Below are positions 21,229-32,928 of a DNA stretch of 64,000 nucleotides, in pieces (position 1 is the stretch's first letter; the number at the start of each line of letters is the position of its first letter). Below the pieces are notes generated by a model. That model saw only the letters and a program-made list of their open reading frames with translations, searched no databases and was not told where the DNA came from. The stretch is taken from positions 46,427,096-46,491,095 of the forward strand of contig NC_134400.1 of NCBI RefSeq assembly GCF_050003625.1. Direction: 5' to 3'. The position numbers and the translations under genes were made by a program. The stretch is from Haematobia irritans. Its lineage: Eukaryota; Arthropoda; Insecta; Diptera; Muscidae.

Positions 21229-22832
21229 CCCTTCGTTGCATGATTTAATTTGAGCAAGGATAAAAATTATTTAGTATGTTAGAATTGTTGTATATGGAGT
21301 TATGATACCGTAAACCAATTTTCGTTCGATTCTGATCACTGAAGCAAAAGTTACGTAACATTGCATATATGCAATTTCATGCAGATAATCAATTTCTTTA
21401 GTCCACGTTGTTATCTCTATATATCACAGGTAGAGGAAAAATTTAAAAAAAAATTTATTGCTGGATGGGGAAAATGGAACATTTTTACTAAAAAAATTTT
21501 GTTTTCTCGCCAAACATAAAATGTTTGCCAAAATCAGATAGCATGGTTGCGTCAAACATGTTACATGTTCCCCATCGAAAACTAACATTTTACTTCAGAA
21601 ACATATTTGAGGTGATCATATTCCTTCTCGGGGTGCAATATTAAAAGTCAAACTCTTGGGATTCTAAATAATTTCTGCCTTTTTTGATGCACAGAATTCC
21701 CCAGTTTTGCATTTAACACAAAGGGATGTGAACTTGGAGAACGCAATCCCATAGATGCGAGACCGTTTGCCGTTTACAGTGCAATGGTCGGAGGGGAGAC
21801 GAAACTTCTAACATAGGGAGTGACCCAAACAAGAAAAACACTGGAGAACTACCATGCTTAAAGAAAAGAGGAACAGAAACGTCATAGCAATCATTACCTG
21901 ATACCTAGAGTTGGAGCCACATCTGTGCCGAGTAAGAGCAGCGGATGTTTGTGTATGCAGTCGAAAAAGAGACTTTGGAACTCTATTTATGTCAAATTCT
22001 ACGCTTATGAATCGGATGATGGAACAAAGAAGTTGGAGCGTACCACATGCTGAAAACTGGTTTTGTTATATACCAGCTTATATGATACACAGAAATCTGG
22101 ACCCTCGTTTTTACTTAGGGTAGGTATAATGGCGACTTTTCAGTTAATTATGATACCACAATATTGACCTTCTGTTTATCACTGAGTGTAGTTCGATTCA
22201 ATATTAAGCTCTATAGTTCCGAGTTCGAACGATGATATACGTGTAACAATTACAACCCAGCAGCTTGTATGTTATACGATTCTCCAACGATGTAGGGCAA
22301 AGATCAAATCGAATCTTCTTCTACGACCTCGATTTATATTAAACTCGGTGTTTAAATCTCTATCATCATCAAAATACTCGTCTTTATATTCATATTCGTC
22401 GTTAAGTGTCCTAGTAGTAACAAAAATTGATTGAATGCATGACATTGCACATATGCAATTATATGGCATATATGCAATGACAATTCATATCGGCTCAAAC
22501 GCATGAAATTGCAGATATGATATCATTCATTGTAGAGCACTTGTAAATATAATTTGTATTATAAAACTATATACGTAGCGTTTAGAATAGAGTAAACTTT
22601 TCATTTTATATTTACATTTAAAAAATGTTAAGAAAGTACTCAAAATGCTTATTTTAATTTCGCTTTATTTAAATGAAATTGTTACGATACTGGACAAAAT
22701 CCTTATAAAATTTAATCTACGGCTTCCAAAATGTGAATAACAAAAAAAAAATATGGTAAAATATGTAAAAGAATAGGAGCTAGACAGGCAAGAAACTAAC
22801 ATTGCATATATGCAATGTCATGCAACGAAGGG
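21229..22832. mobile_element. piggyBac-like element of 1.6 kb, non-autonomous
   Basis: Flanked by TTAA on both sides (21225-21228, 22833-22836). Ends are perfect inverse copies CCCTTCGTTGCATGA / TCATGCAACGAAGGG. TTAA duplication with CCC-starting ends is the piggyBac signature. The family B sequence in reverse continues outside both ends. Subterminal words such as GCATATATGCAAT with TCATGC recur at about 21361-21383, 22434-22516 and 22803-22823, possible transposase-binding repeats. The only acidic frame (22469-22272, minus: DEYEYKDEYFDDD then RGRRRR) is too short to call as transposase. A decayed SINE/LINE fragment sits at about 22148-22235. Confidence 0.75.
22148..22235 (-). mobile_element. 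Decayed SINE fragment inside the piggyBac-like element
   Basis: TATGATACCACAATATTGAC, TTTATCACTGAGTG and GATTCAATATTAAGCTC match, with substitutions, the inner part of the SINE at 63203-63543. Confidence 0.5.
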
Positions 22833-22835
22833 TTA

Positions 22836-22945
22836 AATTCATTACATGACTTTGTTTGCTAAATATTAAACTCAATCATACGTTCCATGGTACACAATCC
22901 CAATATAAATATAACTTATACGCCACAAGGGCTAATGCAAAAAGG
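22836..22945 (-). repeat. Family B repeat, reverse orientation
   Basis: ATCATACGTTCCATGGTACAC and ACTTATACGCCACAAGGGC are reverse complements of the family B landmarks. It continues left of the piggyBac-like element. Confidence 0.6.
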
Positions 22946-23065
22946 GTCTTTACAATTTAGAGCACTTGCCAGAAAAATGGTGGTACTGTCTCCGAAAGTA
23001 GAGCGTTACCATTCGAACATAGTTAAATGATTGTTAATTTAAGAATAAGTTAGTGTATATGTTTG

Positions 23066-23915
23066 CAACACCCAGTAGAAGACGAGATGGACACATGGTG
23101 TCTTTGGCAATATTGCTCAGGATCGGTCCCTGAGTCGATATAGACATGTGCGTCCGTCTGTCTGTGAACGCATTTTTGTAATCATAAATGTGTTCACAGT
23201 TTTTGTCCAATCGACTTCAAATTTGGCACAAGTTTCTGTTTTGAGTCAGAATAGAACTCTATTGATTTTGGAAGAAATCGGTTCAGATTTCAATATAGCT
23301 CCCATATAGATTCTTCGCCCGATATGGACCTATATGGCTCCGAAGCCAGAGTTTTACCCTAATTTGTTTGAAATTTTGCACAAGTAGTACAATTAGTAGT
23401 ATACCAAGTGTGCTTAATTTAACTGAAATCGGTTCAGATATAGCTCCCATATGAATCTTTCGCCCGATATAAACTTATATGGTCACAGAAGCCAGAGTTT
23501 TATCCTGATTTGTTTGAAATTTTGCATTAGTAGTACAATTACTAGTATTAGTTAGTATAGTGTGCTTAATTTTATTGAAATTGGTTCAGATATCGATATA
23601 GCTTCCATATATATCTTTCGCCCGCCATCGACTTGTGTGGCTTCAGAAGCCAGAGTTTTACCCTGATTTTCTTGAAATTTTACACATGGAGTACAATTCA
23701 TAGTATCGTAAAGTGATTGAAATCGGTTCAGATTTAGATATAGCTCCCATATTAATGTTTTTCCAATTAGATTAATATAGCAAAAATCGCCACTGCTAAT
23801 GTAAAAATGAATCAAAATCAAATTTTCCTATACCTACAATACATATCTATCGACCGATAAATTATAATTGCACTTTTGCGAAATTGGAATGGATGTAGAT
23901 ATAAAATTTTCTATA
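23066..23915 (+). mobile_element. Family C-related Helentron-like element, 5' and 3' truncated
   Basis: Has CCTGAGTCGATATAGACATG followed by GTCCGTCTGTCTG, then CAAATTTGGCACAAGT and several units of AAATCGGTTCAGAT...ATAGCTCCCATAT. These are the same landmarks as the copies at 43346-45782 and 47103-48080, but more diverged, including TGAACGCATTTTTGTAATCA after the GTCY tract. It is cut at TA (23914-23915) by the mariner element. Confidence 0.65.
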
Positions 23916-23994
23916 ACAGGTTGGCCTATAAGTCCCCGGTCTAACAAAGAAAAGCACATTTTTTTTTTTCAAAATTCGTTTTTATTATTCAACA

Positions 23995-24547
23995 TAGAGG
24001 TGTGCACGTGAGTAATAGTTTATTCACGCTCACGCACACTCACGACTGAAAAATCATACTCACGCACAGTCACGCACAATATTTTTTGGTAGGACTCACG
24101 CTCACGCACACTCACGAAAAGAAAATTTGTACTCACGCACATTCACGCACGAAAACGTCGTGACTCACGAAAAATACCGTAACTCGCGAAAAATACCGTG
24201 ACTCACGAAAAATATAGTGACTCATGACTAATTTTATGATTAATTTACCTTACCGAAGTGTCTGAAAACATGAGAATTATTAAAATCGGGAGTGTTATTA
24301 AACTCTTAACATCCCAGGTGTCACTAAAATTGTAATTGAATTTAACTCTTAAGCGTTTTATGTTGGTGAGCAGGAATACGTTCGTGAGTGTAATTCGTTA
24401 CTCACGCACACTCACGAAGATATTATTTTCGTGACTCACGCTTTTTGGTTTGTTAATCACGCTCACGCACACTCACGCTGTTGTTATGAGCGTGACTCAC
24501 GACTCACGCACGAATCACGAAAATTTTCGTGAGTCACGACACCTCTA
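23995..24547. mobile_element. hAT-type MITE, copy 1 (CGTGAGTCACG-rich)
   Basis: Ends TAGAGGTGTGC... and ...GACACCTCTA are inverse. The 8-bp duplication ATTCAACA lies at 23987-23994 and 24548-24555. Eight-bp duplication with TAGAGGTG-type ends fits hAT. The two flanks of the interior are built from CTCACG/CGTGAG words, while the core (24228-24370) is ordinary sequence. Copy 2 (54279-54839) is in the opposite orientation. Confidence 0.85.
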
Positions 24548-25492
24548 ATTCAACATAGTTCCCTTCAAGAGCGATACAACGATTATAACGACCTTCCAAT
24601 TTTTTGATACCATTTTGGTAGTACTCATTCGGTTTTGCCTCAAAATAGGCCTCAGTTTCGGCGATCAAAGTTTTTTTCTGCGAGCATCCTTTTGAGGTCT
24701 GAGAACAAGAAAAAGTCAATGGGGCCAGATGTGGAGAATACGGTGGGTGGGGAAGCAATTCGAAGCCTAATTCATGAATTTTTGCCATCGTTCTCAATGA
24801 CTTGTGGCACGGTGCATTGTCTTGGTGGAACAACACTTTTTTCTTCTTCATATGGGGCCGTTTTGTCGCAATTTCGACCTTCAAACGCTCCAATAACGCC
24901 ATATAATAGTCACTGTTGATGGTTTTTCTCTTCTCAAGATAATCGATAAAAATTGCTCCATGCGCATCCCAAAAAACAGAGGCCATTACTTTGCCAGCGG
25001 ACTGTCGATTGGACTCAGGAGTGTAGTGATGGAGCCATGTTTCATCCATTGTCACATATCGACGGAAAAACTCGGGTGTATTACGAGTTAATCAACACGT
25101 TGTTGGTTTTGGTCATATGTGAGCTCGCGCGGCACCCATTTTGCACAGAGCTTCCGCATATCCAAATATTGATGAATGATATGACCAACACGTTCGTTTG
25201 ATATCTTTAAAGCCTCTGCTATCTCGATCAACTTCATTTTACGGTCATTCAAAATCATTTTGTGGATTTTTTTTATGTTTTCGTCGGTAACCACCTCTTT
25301 CGGGCGTCCACTGCGTTCACCGTCGTCCGTGCTCATTTCACCACGCTTGAATTTTGCATACCAATCAATTATTGTTGATTTCCCTGGGACAGAGTCCGGA
25401 AACTCATTATCAAGCCAAGTTTTTGCTTCCACCGTATTTTTTCTCTTCAGAAAACAGTATTTTATCAAAACACGAAGTTCCTTATTTTCCAT
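24534..25492 (-). pseudogene. mariner transposase (Himar1-like, irritans subfamily), broken
   Basis: The N-terminal half reads MENKELRVLIKYCFLKRKNT to RELTYDQNQQRVD (25492-25088), with the DNA-binding helix-turn-helix region and SGRPKEVVTDENI. A short deletion with frameshift follows. Reading resumes TRNTPEFFRRYVTMDETWLH, then HQDNAPCHKSLRTMAKIHEL. The first two catalytic Asp (VTMDETW, HQDNA) are present. The third, in the PSD motif 34 residues after HQD, is lost: a frameshift turns the region into SPHLAPLTFSC. A stretch after NRQSA, present in Himar-type proteins, is also deleted. The MITE at 23995-24547 entered within the stop codon, so the frame now ends VELEVS at 24534. Assignment is confident from near-continuous irritans-type sequence; the gene is dead. 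Confidence 0.9.
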
Positions 25493-25578
25493 TTTTTCAC
25501 AATAACAAAAGTTGCTTCACAAAAGACGGTCTATCTCACAAACTAATTGACTTACAGACGTCAAATTTTGACACGAAT

Positions 25579-25886
25579 AATTCCCATGTAATGGCCTTCT
25601 TTAAAGCATTCATGCTGCCTTAAATAAAGTAAAAACTGGTACAAACTATATTTTCGCACATTAGCCCTAGTGGCATATAAGTTGTATTAGGTAGCATAGT
25701 ACGTATGATCGATTTTAATATTTTAAAAGTGATTAAAGCGTTTAGTCTGTAAAGATTTATAGGCTAATAATAATTATTATTATCTTGGAAGCAATAACTA
25801 GGCATATGATTGGGTTTAATATTTAATCAGCATGTAAAATTATGTAAGCAAATTACCACTTAATTTATATATTATATTCAAATGTA
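25579..25886 (+). repeat. Family B repeat, interrupted by the Helitron
   Basis: CCCATGTAATGGCCTTC, CCTAGTGGCATATAAGT and TAGTACGTATGATCGATTTT are family B landmarks. The unit continues after the Helitron with ATGAAATAAAACCCATGAAT. Confidence 0.55.
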
Positions 25887-27882
25887 TCTATATATATAAA
25901 ATTCAATTTATGTTTGTTTATTTGTTTGTTTGTTTGTTTGATTGTTTGTTTGTATGTTCCGAGTTGGCTCCGAAACGGTTGAACCGATTTACTTGAAACT
26001 TTCAGAGATCGTAGGGGGCGTTCATGTGCTGAAAATAGCGTACCTCATTTGTTGACACCTGGTCGCGGAGGGGGACCTCCCCTTTGTCGGACTTTTTGAA
26101 AATTGGACCAAAGTTGACCGATTTGCTTGAAATTTTCATTGAAGGTTGGGGTTGGCATCTAGACAAAGATCCGCTACTTTATATTTCGATATTTGGCGGC
26201 GGAGGGGGACCTCCCCTTTGTTGGACTTTTTTTAAAGTACAGTGAAAAAACTAAAAATCTCTAAATTATCTGAGATTTACAGAGAACATGCGGTGCGGTT
26301 ATGGAATTAATATGGGGTACCTGATGATTTTATATGTGGACGGAGAGGGGGACCTCCCCCTTGCCATACTTTTGAAACTTGGAACAAAATTATGCGATTT
26401 GCTTGAAATTTTCATTGAATGTTGGGATTGGCATCTAGACTAAAATCCGCTACATTATTTTTCGATATTTGGTTGGGGAGGGGGACCACCCCTTTGACCG
26501 ACTTTTTTTTTAAGTACAGTGAAAACAAAACTAAACTCCCCCGACTGAAATTTTACGGAAAAATGGGTGAGGTTATGCAATTTATATCAGGTTCCTGATT
26601 TTTTAATAAAAATAAAAGGGCATAGGGAGACATCCGCTTCTCTTAAGTACATACAGAGAAACAATTTAACTTTACCGAAATACTTGAAATTTACAGAGGA
26701 CTGGGGAGAGGTTACGATTATTAATAGTTGATACCTGATTTTTGGCTTATAATTTGCTTGACATTTTCTGGGACGTTTACAAAAGATACGCTACATCACT
26801 TTTCGATATTTGGTCGGGAAGGAGGTCCTCCTCTAAAACTGCAAAAAAATTCTTAAGTTTTCTTGAAATTTACAAAGGAAGTGGGGGAAATTTATGAACG
26901 AAGAGGCAACCTTCCTTGCCCCACACTTGAAGGAAAGTTTCAAGAATTTTCAGGGAAGGTTAGGGGTGCTATTCACCACTGTGTTTGTCGATATTGTATC
27001 GGGGAAAGTGACGTCCCTTCAAAACAATAGAGCAAAATTTAAACATCTCCGATCTACTTGAAAATTACAGGGAACGTGAGAGGAGGAGATTAAATTTATA
27101 CATGATTTTTAAATTAGTATATGATTTTTCGATATCTGGTTGTGGAAGGGGAAAATTGAAATAAACTTTGTCGATTTACTTCTATAGAATTTATGGGGAC
27201 CATTGAGTAGTTGTGAAATTAATATAGGGTACGTGATAGTCCGATATCAGGTCGGAGTGGGGAGAAGATTCCCTTTTGTCCGTTATTTTTTCTTAAATTG
27301 AAAGTAGAGGGTTGTCCGTAAATGGGAACTCGGTACATAATTGTATGATTTTTGCACAGGCTTCTGCCAGACTTCTTTTTAGTAAAGAACTTAAATTTAC
27401 ATGAAATTGGCAGCCAACGTAGAGGGTGCGTCATTTTAGCAAATGTGGTAAAATTTTTTACTACTTTTGCTTTTTCCGAATTATTGGATGGGAAACAGTA
27501 ATACTTTGTATGTTATTATAATATAGTGCTTAATATTCAGATATGTTGAGGAGAAGGATACCTTTCCTTGACAAACCACACTTAAAATTCACAAGAAATA
27601 TAAAAGATTGTCCAACTACTTGAATACAGAACATTATTTCAAAAATTTGGAGGAAAGGGTACACCCTCTCCTCGACATTTTTTAAGACGAACCGTTTTAC
27701 ATATGCATATCCGTCGTATTTGTACCTATAAACGAAAAAGCAAGTAGTCCGATTTGTTTGAAAGAATTCAAATATTTTCGAATTTGTTTTCAGCACGAAG
27801 GATATGGTTGACTAAGTTAACGCAAAATGTTCCTACAAATACGCTTCGGAAGGCGCAGCGAAGCGGGCCGGGTTACGCTAGT
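25887..27882 (+). mobile_element. Canonical non-autonomous Helitron, 2.0 kb
   Basis: 5' end TCTATATATATAAAATTC and 3' end GGGTTACGCTAGT, i.e. TC...CTAGT (CTRRT). A hairpin CGCTTCG-10 nt-CGAAGCG (27842-27865) lies 12 nt before CTAGT, the expected Helitron position. A (GTTT)n tract follows the 5' end (about 25912-25955). The interior has degenerate repeats about 135-140 bp long containing GAGGGGGACCTCCCCTTTG (near 26066, 26201, 26341, 26476) and the word TTGAAATTT. No Rep or helicase frame. Family B flanks both ends without a duplication, as expected for this class. Confidence 0.85.
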
Positions 27883-28480
27883 ATGAAATAAAACCCATGA
27901 ATTTAGTATTGGCATTAGGCTTGTAACATTGATATGCCTTCGAAGATACTCATATAAGGGGAGATAAATGGCATAGTTGAACTGACACTGGGTACCATGA
28001 TGCGTATGATGGATTCTAATATTTTGCCAGCAAATAATATCATGTAAGAAAACTAATTGACATTAGGGCTGTAACTCGAATATGACTTCACATCATGGGA
28101 AATAAATAGCATTGTTGAAATGTTTCCCACATTGCCCCTTGTATCGTATATAAGTGATATTAATATTAACATGACATTGACTACCATGATGCGTATAATG
28201 GATTTTAATATTTAACCAGCAAATAGAAGCATGTAGGCATTAGGATGAATATGGCTTCAAGAATATTCACATAAGGGTTGATAAATATCATAGATGAAAG
28301 GATACTAAATTTAAAAGGTATTCTGTAATTCATATATTCGCCCTGAACCTTAAACATGAGTACACTCGCTCAACTGATATTTTCGTATATTGATCCTTGT
28401 GGCGTATAAGTGATATGGAGTACCTTAGTACGTATAATTGATTTTAATATTTTACTTTGTAATGAGGTGATTATATACAT
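27883..28480 (+). repeat. Family B tandem units
   Basis: At least two units: ACCATGATGCGTATGATGGA (about 27996), ACCATGATGCGTATAATGGA (28182) and CCTTGTGGCGTATAAGTGAT (28396). Spacing is about 190-255 bp, so this is degenerate tandem DNA. Confidence 0.55.
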
Positions 28481-29029
28481 TCTATTAAATCAAATTTGAA
28501 GGAAGGAAGGATTTAAATCAAATTTGAAACCTAGAGGTAATAAATTAAGCCAACGATGATATTTTACGCCGCTTGCTAACTCAAATGGAAACGAATATTA
28601 ATTAACTTTTAGAATTGTTAAGTTGTCTTACTCTACCTGCTCTTCCCCCAACTATCTGTTTGATGGTTCTTGTGTCGTCTCTTCTGCCACTATTTTCAAT
28701 CTAATCGACCCTATTGGTCTGAAGCCCAGTATCCAAACCTCTAATTAACGACTTTGGCAAGGAACGATTGGACATATTGCAAAGTTTTTATGTAGATATT
28801 CATCTTCCAGGATTGACCTAATAGAGTTCTAGTAAGTCAGAACTCTTTTCCAGAACTTTAAATTTCTCATCCACTCCTACTTGATGCTCATTATGTTCTT
28901 ATAAATAGGTAATACCGACTAATTTTTCCTATTCCATGTATGTTTTCTATTAATTTTTTAATAGAAATAAATTTTTAAATTGAGTAGATTTTTTATGGCT
29001 TTGTTTCATTTAAGTTAAAGCAAAAGATA
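28481..29029. other. Noncoding AT-rich spacer
   Basis: No gene or known repeat recognised. A short duplicated phrase AAATCAAATTTGAA (28488 and 28513) is the only local structure seen. Confidence 0.35.
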
Positions 29030-29520
29030 TCTTCCCACACTGGCCGTTGTGACGTATAAGTGATAATAATATACACACGATATTGAGCACCATCGTGCGT
29101 ATGATTGATTTTAATATTAATATTTAATTTATATAATTTATTCAAATTAATATGAAATAAAACCCATGATTTAGTATTGGCATTGGATCTGTAACCTGAA
29201 TATGACATCAATAATAACCACATCAAGGGAGATAAATAGCATAAACGAAATGTTTCCCTTGTAACGTATAAGTGATATTAATATTGACACGACACTGAGT
29301 ACCATCACGCGTATGATTTATTTTAATATTGAACCAGCATATAAACTCGTGTAGGAAAATTAATATTTAATTCATATATTGTAACGCATAATAATATTGC
29401 CATAACATTGAGTACCATGATACGTATGATGCAATATAATGTTAGCCACCAAATAAAATCATGTAGTAGTATTTAATCCATGATTTAGGTATTGGCAGTA
29501 GAGCTGTAACTTTCCACTCG
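29030..29520 (+). repeat. Family B tandem units
   Basis: GTGACGTATAAGTGATAATA, ACCATCGTGCGTATGATTGA, ACCATCACGCGTATGATTTA and ACCATGATACGTATGATGCA mark three diverged units. A further unit, broken by 29-bp repeats, occupies 29925-30300, and another 31680-31935. Confidence 0.55.
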
Positions 29521-29608
29521 TGTCAAAAATAATCTACCAAATTAAAAAAAAAAAACTTTTTTAAAACTTTTGATCAAACTTTTGTATTTAGTATGACACA
29601 AACGTTTT

Positions 29609-29905
29609 TAGTCGAAAGAAATTTTATTTCTATAGAAAATTTTGTCAAAATTTTATTTCTTTAGAAAATTTTGTCAAAATTTGTTTTCTACAGAAAATTT
29701 TGTCAAAATTTTATTTCTATAGAAAATTTTGTCAAAATTTTATTTCTTTATAAAATGTTGACCAAATTTTATTTCTATAAAAAATTTTATTCAAATTTCG
29801 TTTCTATACGAAATTGTGTCCAAATTTAATTTCTATAGGAAATTTTGTTCAAATTTCATTTCTATATTTCTATAAAATTTGGTCAAAATTTTATTTCTAT
29901 ATCTT
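29609..29905. repeat. 29-bp minisatellite array
   Basis: About ten units of TTTCTATAGAAAATTTTGTC with CAAAATTTTA between them, with decay at the 3' side. The preceding TCCACTCGTGTCAAAAATA and TCTACC match the boundary motif that begins such arrays elsewhere. Confidence 0.85.
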
Positions 29906-30327
29906 CCCATATTTCCATACGCCACAAGGACCGTATAAGTGATAATAATATTGACACGATATTGATGGTACTCAATTTGGATAAAATTTTTTATAGAAAT
30001 AAAATTTGGTCGACATTTTATAAAGAAATAAAATTTTGACAAAATTATGATTGATTTTAATATTTTACCAGAAAAAATCACGGAGACATTTTTAATTTAT
30101 ATATATTATTAAAATTAATATGAAATAAAACCCATGATTTAGTATTGGCATTGGATCTGTAACCTGAATATTACATCAAAAAATCCACATCTGGGGAGAT
30201 AGATAGCATAGTTATAATATAAGTGATATTAATCTTGACATGACATTAAGTACCATCATGCGTTGAGTAATATTTGACCAGCAAATAAAATTAATATTTA
30301 ATTCATATATTTTATGTTAATTAATGT

Positions 30328-31669
30328 TACCCTCCACCATGGAACTTCTACGAAAGACTGTCATCTACAATCGAATTACTTGGGTTGTGGTATTTTAAAA
30401 CTTCTTAACATCGTTTTCTAAATTGTGAGTTAGTCCATACGTGGTAGAGAGCCAGAATTGAAATATGAGGGTCGCTTATATGGGGGCTATATACAATTAT
30501 GAACTTAATATGGACCAATTTTTTGTGATTGGGGATCGATTTATCTGAGGACTAATAACTATAGACCGATATGGGCCTAGTTAGGTATGGTTGTTAAAGG
30601 CCATATACTAGCACAATGTACCAAATTTCAACTGACTCGAATGAAATTTGCTCCTCCAAGAGGCTCCAAAACCAAATCTCGGGATCGGTTTATATGGGGT
30701 CTATATATGATTATGGACTGATATGGACCACTTTTGGCATGGCTATTAAATATAATATACTACCACCACGTACTAAATTTCAACCAGATTGGATGAATTT
30801 TGCTTCTCCAAAAAGCACCGGAGGTCAAATCTGGGGATCGGTTTATATGGGCTATATATAATTATGGACTGATATGAACCAATTCCTGCATGGTTGCTGG
30901 ATAACATATACTAGCATCACGTACCAAATTTCAACCGAATCGGATGAATTCGGATGGACCGATATGGACCATTTTCTGCATGGTCATTAGAGACCATATA
31001 CTAACACCATGAACCAAATTTCAGCCGGATCGGATAAAATTTGCTTCTCTTAGAAGCTCCGCAAGCCAAATCGGGGGATCGGTTCATATGGGGACTATAT
31101 ATAATTATTGACCGATGTGGACCAATTTTTGCACAGTTATTAGAGACCATATACTTACACCATGTACCAAATTTCAGCCGGATAGGATGAAATTTGCTTC
31201 TCTAAGAGGCTCCGAAAGCCAAATCGGGGGATCGGTTTAAATGAGGGCTACATATAATTATGGACCGATGTGTACCAATTTGTGCATGGTTGTTAGAGAT
31301 CATATGCTGACACCATGTATCAAATTTCAGCCGGATCGGATGAAATTTGCTTCCCTTAGATTCCCCGCAAGCCAAATCTGAGGGTCCCTTTATATGGGGG
31401 CTATACGTAAAAGTGGACCGATATGGCCCATTTGCAATACCATCCGACCTACATCAATAACAACTACTTGTGCCAAGTTTCAAGTCGATAGCTTGTTTCG
31501 TTCGGAAGTTAGCGTGACGGACGGACGGACGGACGGACATGCTAAGATCGACTCAGAACTTCACCACGACCCAGAATATATATACTTTATGGGGTCTTAG
31601 ATCAATATTTCGATGTGTTACAAACGGAATGACAAAGTTAATTACCCCCATCCTATGGTGGAGGGTATA
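30328..31669 (-). mobile_element. Family A element, copy 6 (3' terminus missing)
   Basis: Reverse orientation. At the left it starts at TACCCTCCACCATGG without the terminal hairpins. About six 153-bp units follow, then the inverse GTCY tract (GACGGACGGACGGACGGAC near 31516) and CCTATGGTGGAGGGTATA at the right end. Confidence 0.8.
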
Positions 31670-31973
31670 AAAAGTATAATTGCAGTTTTGGAATTACGCC
31701 TGTCACTTGGATATGACTTCAAAGTCACCCACATCACCCACAGAAATAGCATAGTTGAAATGGTTTCTACATTGGCTCTTGTAACGTATAAGTAATATTA
31801 ATATTGCCATAACATTGAGTACCATGATGCGTATGATGGAATTTAATGTTAGCCATCAAATAAAATCATGTAGTAATATTTAATCCATGATTTAGGTATT
31901 GGCATTAGAGCTGTAACTTTCCACTCGTGTCAAAAATAATCTACCAAAAATCTACCAATTAACCCTTTCGACC

Positions 31974-32887
31974 CCGAATTTTTATAGGTATCGCTAAAAT
32001 TTTTTTTTACTTTTAATCATGTTGAAGTCATTTAAGAAGCGTCTAGCCAAAATTTCGGGTCGCCACGCCCATTCGTTTAGGCGGTAGAGAATGTTGCCTG
32101 TGGGCAACTTTGGGCAACTGTGACTACAAAATAGTTTGTTTTGTAATGATAGACGTATTACGTTTTATTGGATTTTTGATAAGTTTTTTTTTTTATTTTA
32201 TAGTAAATATATACTTAGATGCGCGCGTGAGTGGAATTTCAATCACGCTCAAACACATTCACGAAGAAATATTTGTACTCACGCACGCCATGTGGGTAGG
32301 AATTCACGGTCACGAAATGAATTCACGAAATGAAAAGTCATGCTCGCGCACGATCACACATGAACAACGTTTATGCCTCACGCTTTCGCACGATTCACGA
32401 CAATTTTCGTAATTCACGACAAATCTCGTGAGTCACGAATATTTTCGGAACACGAAAATTTTCGTGGCTCAATAAAATTCTGGTAATTAACGAAATTTCT
32501 CGTGACTCACGCTATTGAAATATAAAGCGTGATTAAATAAGTAAGGGTGATTAAAATCGGTGAGCTTGAATTTAATCGTGAACGTGAATTTGTTCGTGAT
32601 TGTGACTTTTTGTGTCTGTTTTACCGTGAGTGTGAATTTTATCGTGAACATGAATTTTATCGTTAACGTGAATTTTATCTTGAGCGTGAGTTGGATCGTG
32701 AGGGTGGGTTGGATCGTGAAAGTAAATTTTTATCGTGAGCGTGATTTCGGAGAAAGTTTACTCACTCACAATCACGAACACAATTTGACACAATTCACGC
32801 GCCCCACATTTTTCTTTAATCCCGTTCACGCATATTCACGAGATTTCGTTTAAATTTCATTCACGGCTTCGCGTGACTCACGAAAAT

Positions 32888-32928
<41 letters not shown>

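Larger units (their letters stand above)
23916..25578 (-). mobile_element. Himar1-like mariner, one end missing, with nested MITE
   Basis: The left end ACAGGTTGGCCTATAAGTCC is the mariner inverted repeat next to a TA. The right end has lost its inverted repeat and joins family B at about 25578. A hAT-type MITE is nested at 23995-24547. Confidence 0.85.

Noticed and set aside
25900..25960. Satellite DNA from the (GTTT)n tract
   Set aside because: Short tract confined to the 5' end of the Helitron, so explained by that element.
32110..32412. 100-codon frame in the CGTGA-rich remnant
   Set aside because: Encoded by simple repeat words of the MITE; low-complexity peptide.
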